Source: Prevotella aff. ruminicola Tc2-24 (GTDB lineage: Bacteria > Bacteroidota > Bacteroidia > Bacteroidales > Bacteroidaceae). From it: a DNA stretch of 64,000 nt. The stretch is from assembly GCF_900110895.1 (NCBI RefSeq), contig NZ_FOIQ01000003.1, positions 1 to 64,000 on the forward strand, read 5' to 3'. The translations under genes were made by a program, and so were the position numbers. The notes below the pieces were generated by a model. That model was given only the letters and a program-made list of their open reading frames with translations. It did not search any database and was not told where the DNA came from. This document shows, in pieces, positions 25,747-34,407 of the stretch (position 1 is its first letter; each line of letters opens with the position of its first letter).

Positions 25747-26702
25747 AACACGTTTTCCTGGATCATAATTACGATCAAGGCCATATCCTGATGAAAGATC
25801 TGGAAAATCAGCAGGATTGCATAGTCATATACAGGGATCGCATGCACAAAAGCAAACTGATCAGCAGCCAGTATTGCCACTTACTGTTTGGTAAACTCAA
25901 GAACAGGACGAAGGCCCTTGAAAAACTCATCTGGAAGACGTTCTTGCGCCAGCACATAGACTCAGATACACAGACAATCGCTATGGTCACCAGTTGGTAT
26001 ACTAACACCTTGCTGCGGCTTATCAAGGAGATGTTTCCTCAGGCGAAGCTGATACTGCTGATGCGCGACACCGTCATGAGTAACACTCAAAGAAACAAAG
26101 AATTCAAAATAGAAGAGGCAAAACGGATCTTTGATCTTATCCTGAGCTATGACAACATATACGACGTACCAACATATGGCCTGACCTATGCGCCTGTGTA
26201 TATGTCAAAGTCAGATGATATTCCTGCTGTAAAATGCAAGTATGACATTTCTTTTATCGCAGAAGCAAAAGACAGAGCAGGCATGGTAAATGGTTTATAT
26301 CGGAAATTTGCAGCTAACAATATCAACAGCTATTTGTATCTTTGTCATGTAAGGAAATCAGACCGTCTGAATCCGTCTACAATTATATATGCGGATAAGT
26401 TCATGAAAAGAAATAAGATGCTGCGGAAGGAACTTGAGGCTAATTGCATCTTAGAGGTACTGAAGGGCGATGCTCATTCCTGCACATTACGATTCTGGGA
26501 GGCAGTTATGTATAACAAGAAACTTTATACCAACTGGAAGGGTGTCGTAAACTCTCCATATTATAACCCCAAATACATTAAAGTTTTTGAAAAGCCAGAC
26601 GATATCGATCTTGATTTTATCAGAGAGCGTCTCGATGTGGATTACAATTACCAAAGAGAATTATCTCCGATTCATCTGCTGAATCGTATCAGACAGTTGT
26701 AA
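25743..26702 (+). CDS. Probable glycosyltransferase of the polysaccharide locus, family unclear
   Basis: 319 residues, no signal peptide or membrane segment. I do not recognise a precise family. The layout (N-terminal KHVFLDHNYDQGH, a central LILLMRDTV, then CKYDISFIAEAKDRAG and a final CTLRFWEAVMYNKKLYTNW with an R/E pair) resembles GT-B-type enzymes of LPS and capsule loci in which a late E-A/V-x stretch binds the donor. It starts by ATGA overlap and lies in an AT-rich part of the locus. Function inferred from context. Confidence 0.5.
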   Translation: MKHVFLDHNYDQGHILMKDLENQQDCIVIYRDRMHKSKLISSQYCHLLFGKLKNRTKALEKLIWKTFLRQHIDSDTQTIAMVTSWYTNTLLRLIKEMFPQAKLILLMRDTVMSNTQRNKEFKIEEAKRIFDLILSYDNIYDVPTYGLTYAPVYMSKSDDIPAVKCKYDISFIAEAKDRAGMVNGLYRKFAANNINSYLYLCHVRKSDRLNPSTIIYADKFMKRNKMLRKELEANCILEVLKGDAHSCTLRFWEAVMYNKKLYTNWKGVVNSPYYNPKYIKVFEKPDDIDLDFIRERLDVDYNYQRELSPIHLLNRIRQL

Positions 26703-26728
26703 AAAAGTAGGTTTTGCATATTTACAAC

Positions 26729-28015
26729 ATGGAGAATCATTGCGTTGTCATACAGTCTCAAAGAATTAAGAGAACAGAGGTTCTTCTTTCTCTTCTTTTA
26801 TTGCTCAGCCCAGCTCGTGCTATAACCGTATTCCTATTGCCACTTGCATTATTCGTTCTTATTTCTCGTTTCCCTTCCCATCTGAGATACAAGCAAAGCA
26901 TCGCCATTCTGATTACAATATTCATCTTATCTTCATTGTTTGGTCTGGCAACAGAAACAACATCATTAGGGGGAGTCATCCTTTCGTGTGTCATCTTTCT
27001 ACCTATGATACTGTTTCTTTTTTACGAGCCATCATGCTACATCGACAAAAAGGAATTATACAATAAACTTGCAAAACCCTTTCTATATTTCCTATTAGTG
27101 ATCGACATCCTTGGATGTCTATACAAACTACGCCACGGAGGGGTTGATGATTATGGATGGGCATATGGCAAACATTACGAGTATGTTCATGGTTTGGCAA
27201 TGATCAACACCTTTATTTTCTTGTGGTTTGCCATAAAGTTGTTGTATGGTCGTCTATCAAGAAAAGAATGGCTTATCCTTAGCATGATTGTTCTATCTAT
27301 TATTGGATGTGGCTATGGACTGGGGATCATCTGTTTATTCCTCACTTTTGTGGTGCTTCTCTGTCGTTTAGGAAAACGGAAATCTCTTTTAATCCTTTGT
27401 TTATTATTGATTGGTGTCTATGAATTCTCAAGATCACCGCATCTAGAATACGAAAGAGAGAATATAGTTCTGGCAATGGATAATGTCGATGTTAGAAAGA
27501 TCACCATGTTCCATGAATTCATCTCACTACTGAAAGATGATAATCAGATATTTATGATAGGAACAGGCCCAGGAGGATACAACAGTAGAAGCGCATTGTT
27601 GCTTAGTGGGGATAACCAGAATTTTGTCAACAAAACACTTGGCGATATCCAACCTATATATTACAAGAAATACATTTATCCTCTATGGAACAGAACATTT
27701 GTCAGTCAGGCGGCCCATACAGACGGGACACGCAACAAACCCTTTTCCAGTTTCGTTTCAATATGGGCAGAACTTGGTGTCTTTTTCATTGTTATCTTCG
27801 CCATCATATATATCAAGCTCATAAAACAACTAAGGAGGTATAAAAGGCATAAAGTGGAATACTATTTCCTTCTCTCATTAGACATTTTCATGGTTTTTTC
27901 GTTAATCTCTCATCTGTGGCTTGAAACCACTGAGTTTATAGTATATTGCCTCATCCGTTTCTTCGCTATCATGTCACTAAAAAGCGAACACTCAGCAAAG
28001 TCACATGAAGAATAA
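26729..28015 (+). CDS. O-antigen/EPS polymerase, Wzy-like
   Basis: About 428 residues with ten or more hydrophobic segments and a large loop (about 245-340) between late segments that contains GTGPGGYNSRSA, the arrangement of Wzy/O-antigen ligase proteins. It would join repeat units in the periplasm. Sequence identity in this family is very low, so the call rests on topology and context. ATG 26729 is preferred over a TTG at 26714. The gene is visibly more AT-rich than its neighbours, as is usual for wzy. Confidence 0.78.
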   Translation: MENHCVVIQSQRIKRTEVLLSLLLLLSPARAITVFLLPLALFVLISRFPSHLRYKQSIAILITIFILSSLFGLATETTSLGGVILSCVIFLPMILFLFYEPSCYIDKKELYNKLAKPFLYFLLVIDILGCLYKLRHGGVDDYGWAYGKHYEYVHGLAMINTFIFLWFAIKLLYGRLSRKEWLILSMIVLSIIGCGYGLGIICLFLTFVVLLCRLGKRKSLLILCLLLIGVYEFSRSPHLEYERENIVLAMDNVDVRKITMFHEFISLLKDDNQIFMIGTGPGGYNSRSALLLSGDNQNFVNKTLGDIQPIYYKKYIYPLWNRTFVSQAAHTDGTRNKPFSSFVSIWAELGVFFIVIFAIIYIKLIKQLRRYKRHKVEYYFLLSLDIFMVFSLISHLWLETTEFIVYCLIRFFAIMSLKSEHSAKSHEE

Positions 28016-28880
28016 TGCACTCAGAGCTACCATCTTTCGTATCAGGAACCTAATGCTACCCAAGACCAGGGGACAGGAGAGTTGGGATTATATCGGAAGG
28101 AGCATCGAGTCGGGCAAACCCTTCATGGCAGCCAGGTTTGGCGCTGTGGAGATTAAAGCTGTGCTATATGCTAAGTATCCTTTATTAGCTCCCTTCCTAA
28201 AAAGATACGTCTATACTTGCATGCACAGAAACGCAGGTTTCTTCCCTGTCTCCAAGGAAAGCCTGCGACAGTTCGCCAGTCTGATGACGACAGACATGAG
28301 GCAGGTGGACGTGCTGTTCTCATGGCGCCCTGAGGAGATTTTCCTGAAAAAAGAACTTCAGAACGCCTATAAAGCTTCTTTCGCAGACACCAACATCCAT
28401 CCAGAGGATAAAGCCTTCTGGACTAAGTATCTTAAGGGGAAAAAGGTGTTGGTCATCCATCCTTTTGCTTCAACGATAGAACAGCAATACAGGGAAAACA
28501 GGACCAAGTTGTTCGCTCGGACTGATTCCATTCCCAAATTCTCATCTCTAACAACAATCAAAGCTGTGCAAACCATCGCAGGTCATCAAGCTGGCTATAA
28601 AACATGGTTTGAGGCACTCGACTATATGAAGCGCGAAATAGAAAAAGCAGACTTTGATATTGCGCTGATAGGCTGTGGTGCTTATGGATTCCCTTTGGCA
28701 GCTCATGTCAAGCGCATGGGTAAGCAGGCCATCCATCTAGGTGGCGTGCTGCAGATCTATTTCGGCATCAAGGGGAAAAGATGGAACGACTGGGGCCTCT
28801 ATAACGAGCATTGGGTATCGCCCCACGCTGAGGATATTCCGCAAGGTGCAGAACATGTAGAAAACGGATGTTATTGGTAA
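28005..28880 (+). CDS. GT-D-like putative glycosyltransferase
   Basis: 291 residues, soluble. MAARFGAVEI (41-50) resembles the (R)FGDGE motif of GT-D-fold transferases (DUF1792 type), and the C-terminal IGCGAYGFPLAAHVKRMGKQAIHLGG looks like that family's GxG and helix. The expected aspartate is replaced (FGAVE instead of FGDGE). In other systems GT-D enzymes extend glycans on serine-rich adhesins, but this one lies in an EPS locus. It overlaps the polymerase gene by 11 bp. The fold call is tentative. Confidence 0.5.
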   Translation: MKNNALRATIFRIRNLMLPKTRGQESWDYIGRSIESGKPFMAARFGAVEIKAVLYAKYPLLAPFLKRYVYTCMHRNAGFFPVSKESLRQFASLMTTDMRQVDVLFSWRPEEIFLKKELQNAYKASFADTNIHPEDKAFWTKYLKGKKVLVIHPFASTIEQQYRENRTKLFARTDSIPKFSSLTTIKAVQTIAGHQAGYKTWFEALDYMKREIEKADFDIALIGCGAYGFPLAAHVKRMGKQAIHLGGVLQIYFGIKGKRWNDWGLYNEHWVSPHAEDIPQGAEHVENGCYW

Positions 28881-28894
28881 TCTTACCAAACTAG

Positions 28895-28931
28895 GACTTT
28901 GCTCCGAGGAAAGTCCGACTTTGCTCCGAGG
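28895..28931. repeat. Short direct repeat between transferase genes
   Basis: GACTTTGCTCCGAGG occurs at 28895-28909 and again at 28917-28931. The first copy also lies in a small hairpin (GGACTTT / AAAGTCC around GCTCCGAGG). It fills the longest gap in the second half of the locus, ahead of the family 8 gene. I have the impression that similar sequences recur in Prevotella genomes, so this may be a member of an interspersed family. Confidence 0.6.
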
Positions 28932-28975
28932 TAAATGAGCGATAGGTATATATTAACGACAGATTATAATAAGAA

Positions 28976-29929
28976 ATGGATATCGTAATATGCTTTGATC
29001 ATGGATTCGTCATGCCATCTGGTGTGATGATGTATTCTGTATGCGCCAATAACCAGGAAATGGATATCACTTTCCACGTTGTGACAGACGACAGCGTTAC
29101 GCAGAAAGACAAAGATGATCTGACAGACAATATAAAAGTCTTTGAGAGACACGTGAACATAATGTTCTACACAGTCAAAAAGAAGAACGACAAACTGCCT
29201 TCCACAGGCAACAGGCATGGATTAACTTATGCGACCTATTATCGTCTGTTCTTGACAGACATACTTCCAAAGGACATTGATAAGATACTCTATCTGGATG
29301 GTGACATGATTGTCAGGCACTCACTCTTATCACTATGGAATACGGACCTTACAGGTTATGCAGTTGCAGCGGTAAACGACTCCCTTCATACGGACATTCA
29401 TTATGACGCCCGATTAGGGTATCCATCGGATAAAGGATACTTTAATGCAGGAGTGCTATTGATCAATCTGGGATACTGGCGGGAGCATAACATCTCCCAG
29501 CAGCTGACAGATTTCATGGAGAGCCACCATGACGTGTTGACCTTCCATGATCAGGATATCTTGAATGGTGTGTTCTGGAATCAGAAAGTATCACTACCTA
29601 TCAAGTACAATCTGGTCAGCGGATATTTGTATAAACAGTTCTCTTTGGAGAAGAGAAAAGACCAACAGGAGATTATAGACGCCAGAAAGGATCCTGTTAT
29701 CGTACATTTCGCTGCTAACTTCAAGCCCTGGGAATCATATATTCGCTTTCCTCATCCATTCAATAGCACTTTTTATTATTATCAGGATTTGACGAAGTGG
29801 AAGAATCACAGAGTGGATAACAGGTCATTAATACTCAAGACCAAGAATTACATAACTGACTACCTACGACGGATCAAGGTCTTACCGCCATTGAATAGTT
29901 ATTATATAGATGTCAAACCCGTTGTATAA
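28976..29929 (+). CDS. Family 8 glycosyltransferase (LgtC-like)
   Basis: 317 residues. YRLFLTDILP, KILYLDGDMIV (DxD near 103-105), GYFNAGVLLINL and FHDQDILNGVFW are the ordered family 8 motifs, with HFAANFKPWE near the end. It is a retaining galactosyl- or glucosyltransferase by family. The C-terminal tail (after about 265) is basic and probably membrane-associated. It starts 45 bp after the direct repeat. Confidence 0.93.
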   Translation: MDIVICFDHGFVMPSGVMMYSVCANNQEMDITFHVVTDDSVTQKDKDDLTDNIKVFERHVNIMFYTVKKKNDKLPSTGNRHGLTYATYYRLFLTDILPKDIDKILYLDGDMIVRHSLLSLWNTDLTGYAVAAVNDSLHTDIHYDARLGYPSDKGYFNAGVLLINLGYWREHNISQQLTDFMESHHDVLTFHDQDILNGVFWNQKVSLPIKYNLVSGYLYKQFSLEKRKDQQEIIDARKDPVIVHFAANFKPWESYIRFPHPFNSTFYYYQDLTKWKNHRVDNRSLILKTKNYITDYLRRIKVLPPLNSYYIDVKPVV

Positions 29930-29959
29930 CACGCAAATCATTTTTTTGCTTTGAAAGAG

Positions 29960-31090
29960 ATGACGAATCTGCTTATCGACTGCTCCTACATAGAGAAAGC
30001 GTTTGTAGCCTCAGGATCACTTGTTATCTATGCTGCCCGCTTGATACAAGGCTTCCAGAAATATGGCCATTGCCGTATACATGTTCTCCTATGGCAAGAG
30101 ATGGAGGACACCCTTGACCAATTCGTTGGCCAGAAGTATGAGAAGATTGTACTGGACCGCGACAAGATGTTTACTTCATGGCGACCATACTATCGCCTGC
30201 TCGGCGTCCTGCCACGTCAGTTGAAACAAGAATTGAAAATACGGAATATATCTACCGTTCTTCTACCCATACACCTGTTTGGTTTCTTCTACTTCTCGCC
30301 GCCCTATAGACACTATGCAATCGTACACGACCTCATTCTTTACGACAATGTCAAAAAGGAAAGAGGAATGCTTTCTTATTTTATCTGGCACAGATATCGC
30401 AGCATGCTAACCAAGAAATTCCCTCATCTGATATCTATCTCAAAGGCAACGCACGATGAACTGCTACGGCGTGACGGTAAGGAGTCGGAGATTGTGTACA
30501 ACAGTATACCATTTGACTTCACTGACCAAGAGCTGCCGATAGAGGATATTATCGACAAACAGTATATTCTGGATGTGAACCGTTTCCATCAAACCAAGAA
30601 CGCAGAGTTACTCATCCATGCCTTCAGCCTGATCAAGAACGATATTCCTCACATTCTTTATCTCAAGGGAGATCATAAGTGCGAAAAGGAACGGAAGGAA
30701 CTCGAGAAACTTTCTAAGGAACTTGGGTTGAGTGACAGAATTGTCTTCGACCACAGCTTCCGGACGGAAGGCGAGATGCGCTATCTTTACTCGCATGCCG
30801 ACCTGTTTGTATCGCCATCGCTTCAGGAGGGCTTCGGGTGGACACCCATCGAGGCTGCAGTCAACAAGACACCTGTTCTGATATCAAATATCGAGGTACT
30901 AAAAGAGGTTTCATGTAACAAGATACCGACTTTTGACCCTCATTCGCCAGAAAACCTAGCCAAGCAAATACTGACAACACTCCAGAATCCGCCTAGCGAA
31001 CAGGAAAAGACTGACTTGGCAAAATTCTATATGGAGAGGTATTCCCTGAGCCATCAGATTAAACAGTTAGAAAAGATCATGGGATTATGA
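29960..31090 (+). CDS. Family 4 (GT-B) glycosyltransferase
   Basis: 376 residues. The C-terminal donor site has YILDVNRFHQTKNAELLIHAF (from about 196) and LFVSPSLQEGFGWTPIEAAV (about 284-303, E-x7-E). The N-terminal half is less typical. ATG 29960 is preferred to the TTG at 29951. It is ATGA-coupled to the next family 4 gene. Confidence 0.88.
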   Translation: MTNLLIDCSYIEKAFVASGSLVIYAARLIQGFQKYGHCRIHVLLWQEMEDTLDQFVGQKYEKIVLDRDKMFTSWRPYYRLLGVLPRQLKQELKIRNISTVLLPIHLFGFFYFSPPYRHYAIVHDLILYDNVKKERGMLSYFIWHRYRSMLTKKFPHLISISKATHDELLRRDGKESEIVYNSIPFDFTDQELPIEDIIDKQYILDVNRFHQTKNAELLIHAFSLIKNDIPHILYLKGDHKCEKERKELEKLSKELGLSDRIVFDHSFRTEGEMRYLYSHADLFVSPSLQEGFGWTPIEAAVNKTPVLISNIEVLKEVSCNKIPTFDPHSPENLAKQILTTLQNPPSEQEKTDLAKFYMERYSLSHQIKQLEKIMGL

Positions 31091-32193
31091 CGACAGGCCT
31101 GAAAAAGATACTGTTCATCCTTCATATGCCACCACCAGTACATGGGGCTGCGATGGTAGGGAAATATATCCACGACTCGGAGCTGATCAACTCACAGTAC
31201 GAGTGTCGTTATATCAACCTGGCCACTGCTACCAGTCTGGAGGATATAGGAAAGGTGGGCATGAAGAAAATGCTCGTCTTCTGTCGACTGCTCCGTAAGA
31301 TACGGCAGACAGTGAAGACCCTGCACCCTGATCTGGTATACGTGACGGCCAATGCGAAGGGCGGAGCGTTCTACAAGGACTATGTGATTGTGATGATGCT
31401 CAAGCGGATGGGCTGCCAAGTTGTGGTACACTATCATAACAAAGGGGTGTCTGCCCGCCAAGACAGATGGCTCGACCATCGATTGTATCGACGATTCTTC
31501 AAGGATCTGAAAATAATCCTGCTCTCGGAGAGGCTCTACCCTGACATCCAGAAGTATGTCAAGAGGGAGAATGTGTATATCTGTGCCAACGGTATCGCTC
31601 AGAATCATGGGCTGCGTGAGGTAAGGGGTATTCCCAACAATGCACCTCGTATCCTGTTTCTCAGTAATCTGCTCATTGAAAAGGGTGTACTGGTATTGCT
31701 CGATGCCCTGAAGATTATCAAGGATAAGGGTTGTCTGTTCGTCTGTGACATCGTGGGAGGTGAGACGGCAGAGATTGGCGCAGTCCACCTTGAGGAGGAG
31801 ATCCGTCAAAGGGGACTGCAGGGACAGGTGAGCTATCAAGGGCAACGATACGGAACTGACAAGGAGGCTTTCCTGCAGGACGCAGATCTGTTTGTATTCC
31901 CTACCTTCTACCAAAACGAATGCTTCCCTCTGGTACTTCTTGAGGCCATGCAGCACAGCCTGCCAATCGTCACGACGGATGAGGGCGGTATCGCCGACAT
32001 CGTGAAAGACGGTGGAAACGGCCTCATCTGTGAGAAGAACGACCCCGTGGATCTGGCGAAGTATCTAGAGCGTTTGCTCAACAATCAGTCGCTTCGTATC
32101 ATGATGGGACAAGAGGGCTACCGTCGATACAAGGCTCTTTTCACGCTTGAGGCCTTCGAGAGCAAACTTACTGAGATCTTCTTTAATCTATAA
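31087..32193 (+). CDS. Family 4 (GT-B) glycosyltransferase
   Basis: 368 residues. It starts KKILFILHMPPPVHGAAMVGKYI, common in EPS/capsule transferases, and has ILFLSNLLIEKGVLVLLDAL and FPTFYQNECFPLVLLEAMQHS (E-x7-E). It would act on the lipid-linked intermediate at the inner face of the membrane. Donor unknown. A long open frame on the opposite strand inside it (31192-31956) is a shadow. Confidence 0.92.
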   Translation: MTTGLKKILFILHMPPPVHGAAMVGKYIHDSELINSQYECRYINLATATSLEDIGKVGMKKMLVFCRLLRKIRQTVKTLHPDLVYVTANAKGGAFYKDYVIVMMLKRMGCQVVVHYHNKGVSARQDRWLDHRLYRRFFKDLKIILLSERLYPDIQKYVKRENVYICANGIAQNHGLREVRGIPNNAPRILFLSNLLIEKGVLVLLDALKIIKDKGCLFVCDIVGGETAEIGAVHLEEEIRQRGLQGQVSYQGQRYGTDKEAFLQDADLFVFPTFYQNECFPLVLLEAMQHSLPIVTTDEGGIADIVKDGGNGLICEKNDPVDLAKYLERLLNNQSLRIMMGQEGYRRYKALFTLEAFESKLTEIFFNL

Positions 32194-32212
32194 ACTATTA
32201 TACAGGTATAAC

Positions 32213-32959
32213 ATGCGTTTATCTGACATTAACCTATTAGAATCAAGAGCTGAGCTTCAGACCATTCCTGAAGGAAAGCTGCTCATCAACACCATCAATG
32301 CGCACTCATTCAATGTGGCACAGAAGGACAGTCTCTTTGCTGAGGCCCTCACGAAAGGCGACTACCTGATACCAGATGGCGCATCGATCGTGAAGGCCTG
32401 CCGCTGGTTGAAAGCGAAGTCACAGCCTAAAGAACGGATAGCCGGATGGGATCTGTTTGCCTTCGAGATGGACAGGCTCGAGAGAAACAGTGCTCAAGGA
32501 GATGCCGAAAGTGAGAGAAACAAGGTGATGTTCATGGGCTCATCAGAGAAGGTGCTGAACAGCATCCGGCAGAAGGCGGCTATCAACTATCCGAACCTAG
32601 AAGTAGTGACCTACTCGCCACCCTATAAACAGGTATTTTCCGACGAGGATAATGCAGCCATCGTCAACGCTATCAACGAGGCTGACCCAGATCTCCTATG
32701 GATTGGCATGACAGCACCTAAGCAGGAGAAATGGGCGTATGAGCATTGGGCAGAACTGAATATCCACTGCCATGTGGGAACGATCGGTGCCGTGTTCGAC
32801 TTCTATGCTGGTACCATGAAGCGAGCTCCGAAGTGGATGCAGGATCACGCCCTGGAGTGGTTGTACAGACTGGTAAAAGAACCCAGACGGATGTGGCGGA
32901 GATACCTCATCGGCAATATTCGTTTTCTCGGAAATATCATTAGGGAGAGATTATCATGA
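32213..32959 (+). CDS. WecG/TagA/CpsF family (GT26) glycosyltransferase
   Basis: 248 residues. INTINAHSFNVAQKDSLF (about 29-46), YLIPDGASIVKACRWL, and DLLWIGMTAPKQEKW, then GAVFDFYAGTMKRAPKWM match the GT26 core. Such enzymes add the second sugar (ManNAc, ManNAcA or glucose type) to undecaprenyl-linked primers. This fits its position beside the initiating transferase. The ATG at 32213 gives the family's usual N-terminus; the frame is open further upstream. Confidence 0.93.
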   Translation: MRLSDINLLESRAELQTIPEGKLLINTINAHSFNVAQKDSLFAEALTKGDYLIPDGASIVKACRWLKAKSQPKERIAGWDLFAFEMDRLERNSAQGDAESERNKVMFMGSSEKVLNSIRQKAAINYPNLEVVTYSPPYKQVFSDEDNAAIVNAINEADPDLLWIGMTAPKQEKWAYEHWAELNIHCHVGTIGAVFDFYAGTMKRAPKWMQDHALEWLYRLVKEPRRMWRRYLIGNIRFLGNIIRERLS

Positions 32960-34392
32960 GAAAAAACAATCAGACAAACACATTGATCAAGTGCTCCGTC
33001 ATCGCAGGCGACTTTGTAGTATTGAATGCTGTACTGGCTGCATTCCTCGCCTGGCATCCCAGAGTTGGCGGATGGCGTTTGGAACAGATCAGGCTCTTCA
33101 TCCTGATCTGCAACATCGCGATGGCAGTGAGTCAATGGCATAACCACACCATCATCCATAAACGGGTCGTATCGGGTGGAGAAGTGCTCCAGCGTACCGT
33201 ATTCTTGACAATGACACAGGCTGTCCTTGCTTATCTGCTGATGAAATGGGTAGATTTGCGGATACCTGTCGGATGGGTTCTTCTGGAACAAGGAACAGTC
33301 TGCTTCATCCTTATCCTCATACTGAGACTCACGGAAAGAACCGCTATCAAATGGTATCGTCAACGAGGTGGTAACTCACGCACCATCACCTTCGTTGGCT
33401 CTGACCCTGGTATGCTGTCCGTATACCATCTGCTCATAAATGACCCTACAACTGGCTACAAAATTATAGGTTATTATGCAGACAAGAAGATCAAAGACAA
33501 TAGCGAAAGTGCTGACGAGAATTATAAGCAACACCCCAAACTGGAATGGTTGGGAACCACTCAATTCCTGATAGATCATCTCGAACAGTCAGATCAACTG
33601 AAGATGGGCGACGACCTGTACGTCTGTCTGCCTATAAAAGAGACGGACTTCATACAACGACTGTCGCTGTTCTGTGACCAGCACATGATAAAGTTCTACT
33701 ATATCCCCATCTCGGCCGAATCACTGCAACTGCATCTGCAACGAGAGAGTTTCTCCGACGTCGAGGTGTACACCACACACAAGAGTCTGCTACAGTATCC
33801 TCAGAACAGAATCGTCAAACGACTTTTCGACATCGTGGCGTCAGCACTCATGTTAGCATTGGTAGGACTATTCATGCCTTTCATCGCCCTGATCATCAAA
33901 CGACAGAGTCCTGGCCCTCTATTCTTCCGACAGTTGCGAACAGGACTAGACGGAAAGCCGTTCATGATCTACAAATTCCGTTCGATGCACATAAACAAAG
34001 AGGCTGACAGCCGTCAGGCGACGGAAAATGACGCGCGCAAGTTCCCATTCGGCAATTTCCTGCGGAAGACAAGCATCGACGAACTGCCACAGTTGTGGAA
34101 CGTACTCAAAGGAGATATGAGTATCGTGGGACCAAGACCACACATGCTCAGTCATACGGAGATGTACACACAGCTCATAGACAAATATCCTGTAAGACAT
34201 ATTGTGAAGCCTGGGATAACAGGGTGGTCACAGGTTACGGGTTTTCGTGGTGAGACGAAAGAACTCTGGCAGATGGAGGAACGTGTCAGGCGCGATATCT
34301 GGTATATCGAGCACTGGAACATCTGGCTCGACCTACGCATCATACGACGGACTTTCCTGGCGCTTTTCAAACACGATAAGAATGCCTATTAG
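32956..34392 (+). CDS. Undecaprenyl-phosphate sugar phosphotransferase (WcaJ-like)
   Basis: 478 residues. An N-terminal region with about four membrane segments (1-130) and a CoA-binding-like domain (150-260) precedes a last membrane segment (about 287-312) and the catalytic sugar-transferase domain ([50 protein letters not shown]). It starts the repeat unit by moving a sugar-1-phosphate to undecaprenyl phosphate. It is ATGA-coupled to the WecG-like gene and closes the locus. Confidence 0.94.
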   Translation: MRKNNQTNTLIKCSVIAGDFVVLNAVLAAFLAWHPRVGGWRLEQIRLFILICNIAMAVSQWHNHTIIHKRVVSGGEVLQRTVFLTMTQAVLAYLLMKWVDLRIPVGWVLLEQGTVCFILILILRLTERTAIKWYRQRGGNSRTITFVGSDPGMLSVYHLLINDPTTGYKIIGYYADKKIKDNSESADENYKQHPKLEWLGTTQFLIDHLEQSDQLKMGDDLYVCLPIKETDFIQRLSLFCDQHMIKFYYIPISAESLQLHLQRESFSDVEVYTTHKSLLQYPQNRIVKRLFDIVASALMLALVGLFMPFIALIIKRQSPGPLFFRQLRTGLDGKPFMIYKFRSMHINKEADSRQATENDARKFPFGNFLRKTSIDELPQLWNVLKGDMSIVGPRPHMLSHTEMYTQLIDKYPVRHIVKPGITGWSQVTGFRGETKELWQMEERVRRDIWYIEHWNIWLDLRIIRRTFLALFKHDKNAY

Positions 34393-34407
34393 GATACTAT
34401 ATCAAAT

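Noticed and set aside
31192..31956. Open frame of 254 codons on the minus strand
   Set aside because: It lies wholly inside a family 4 glycosyltransferase gene with clear motifs, and has no start context or recognisable domain.
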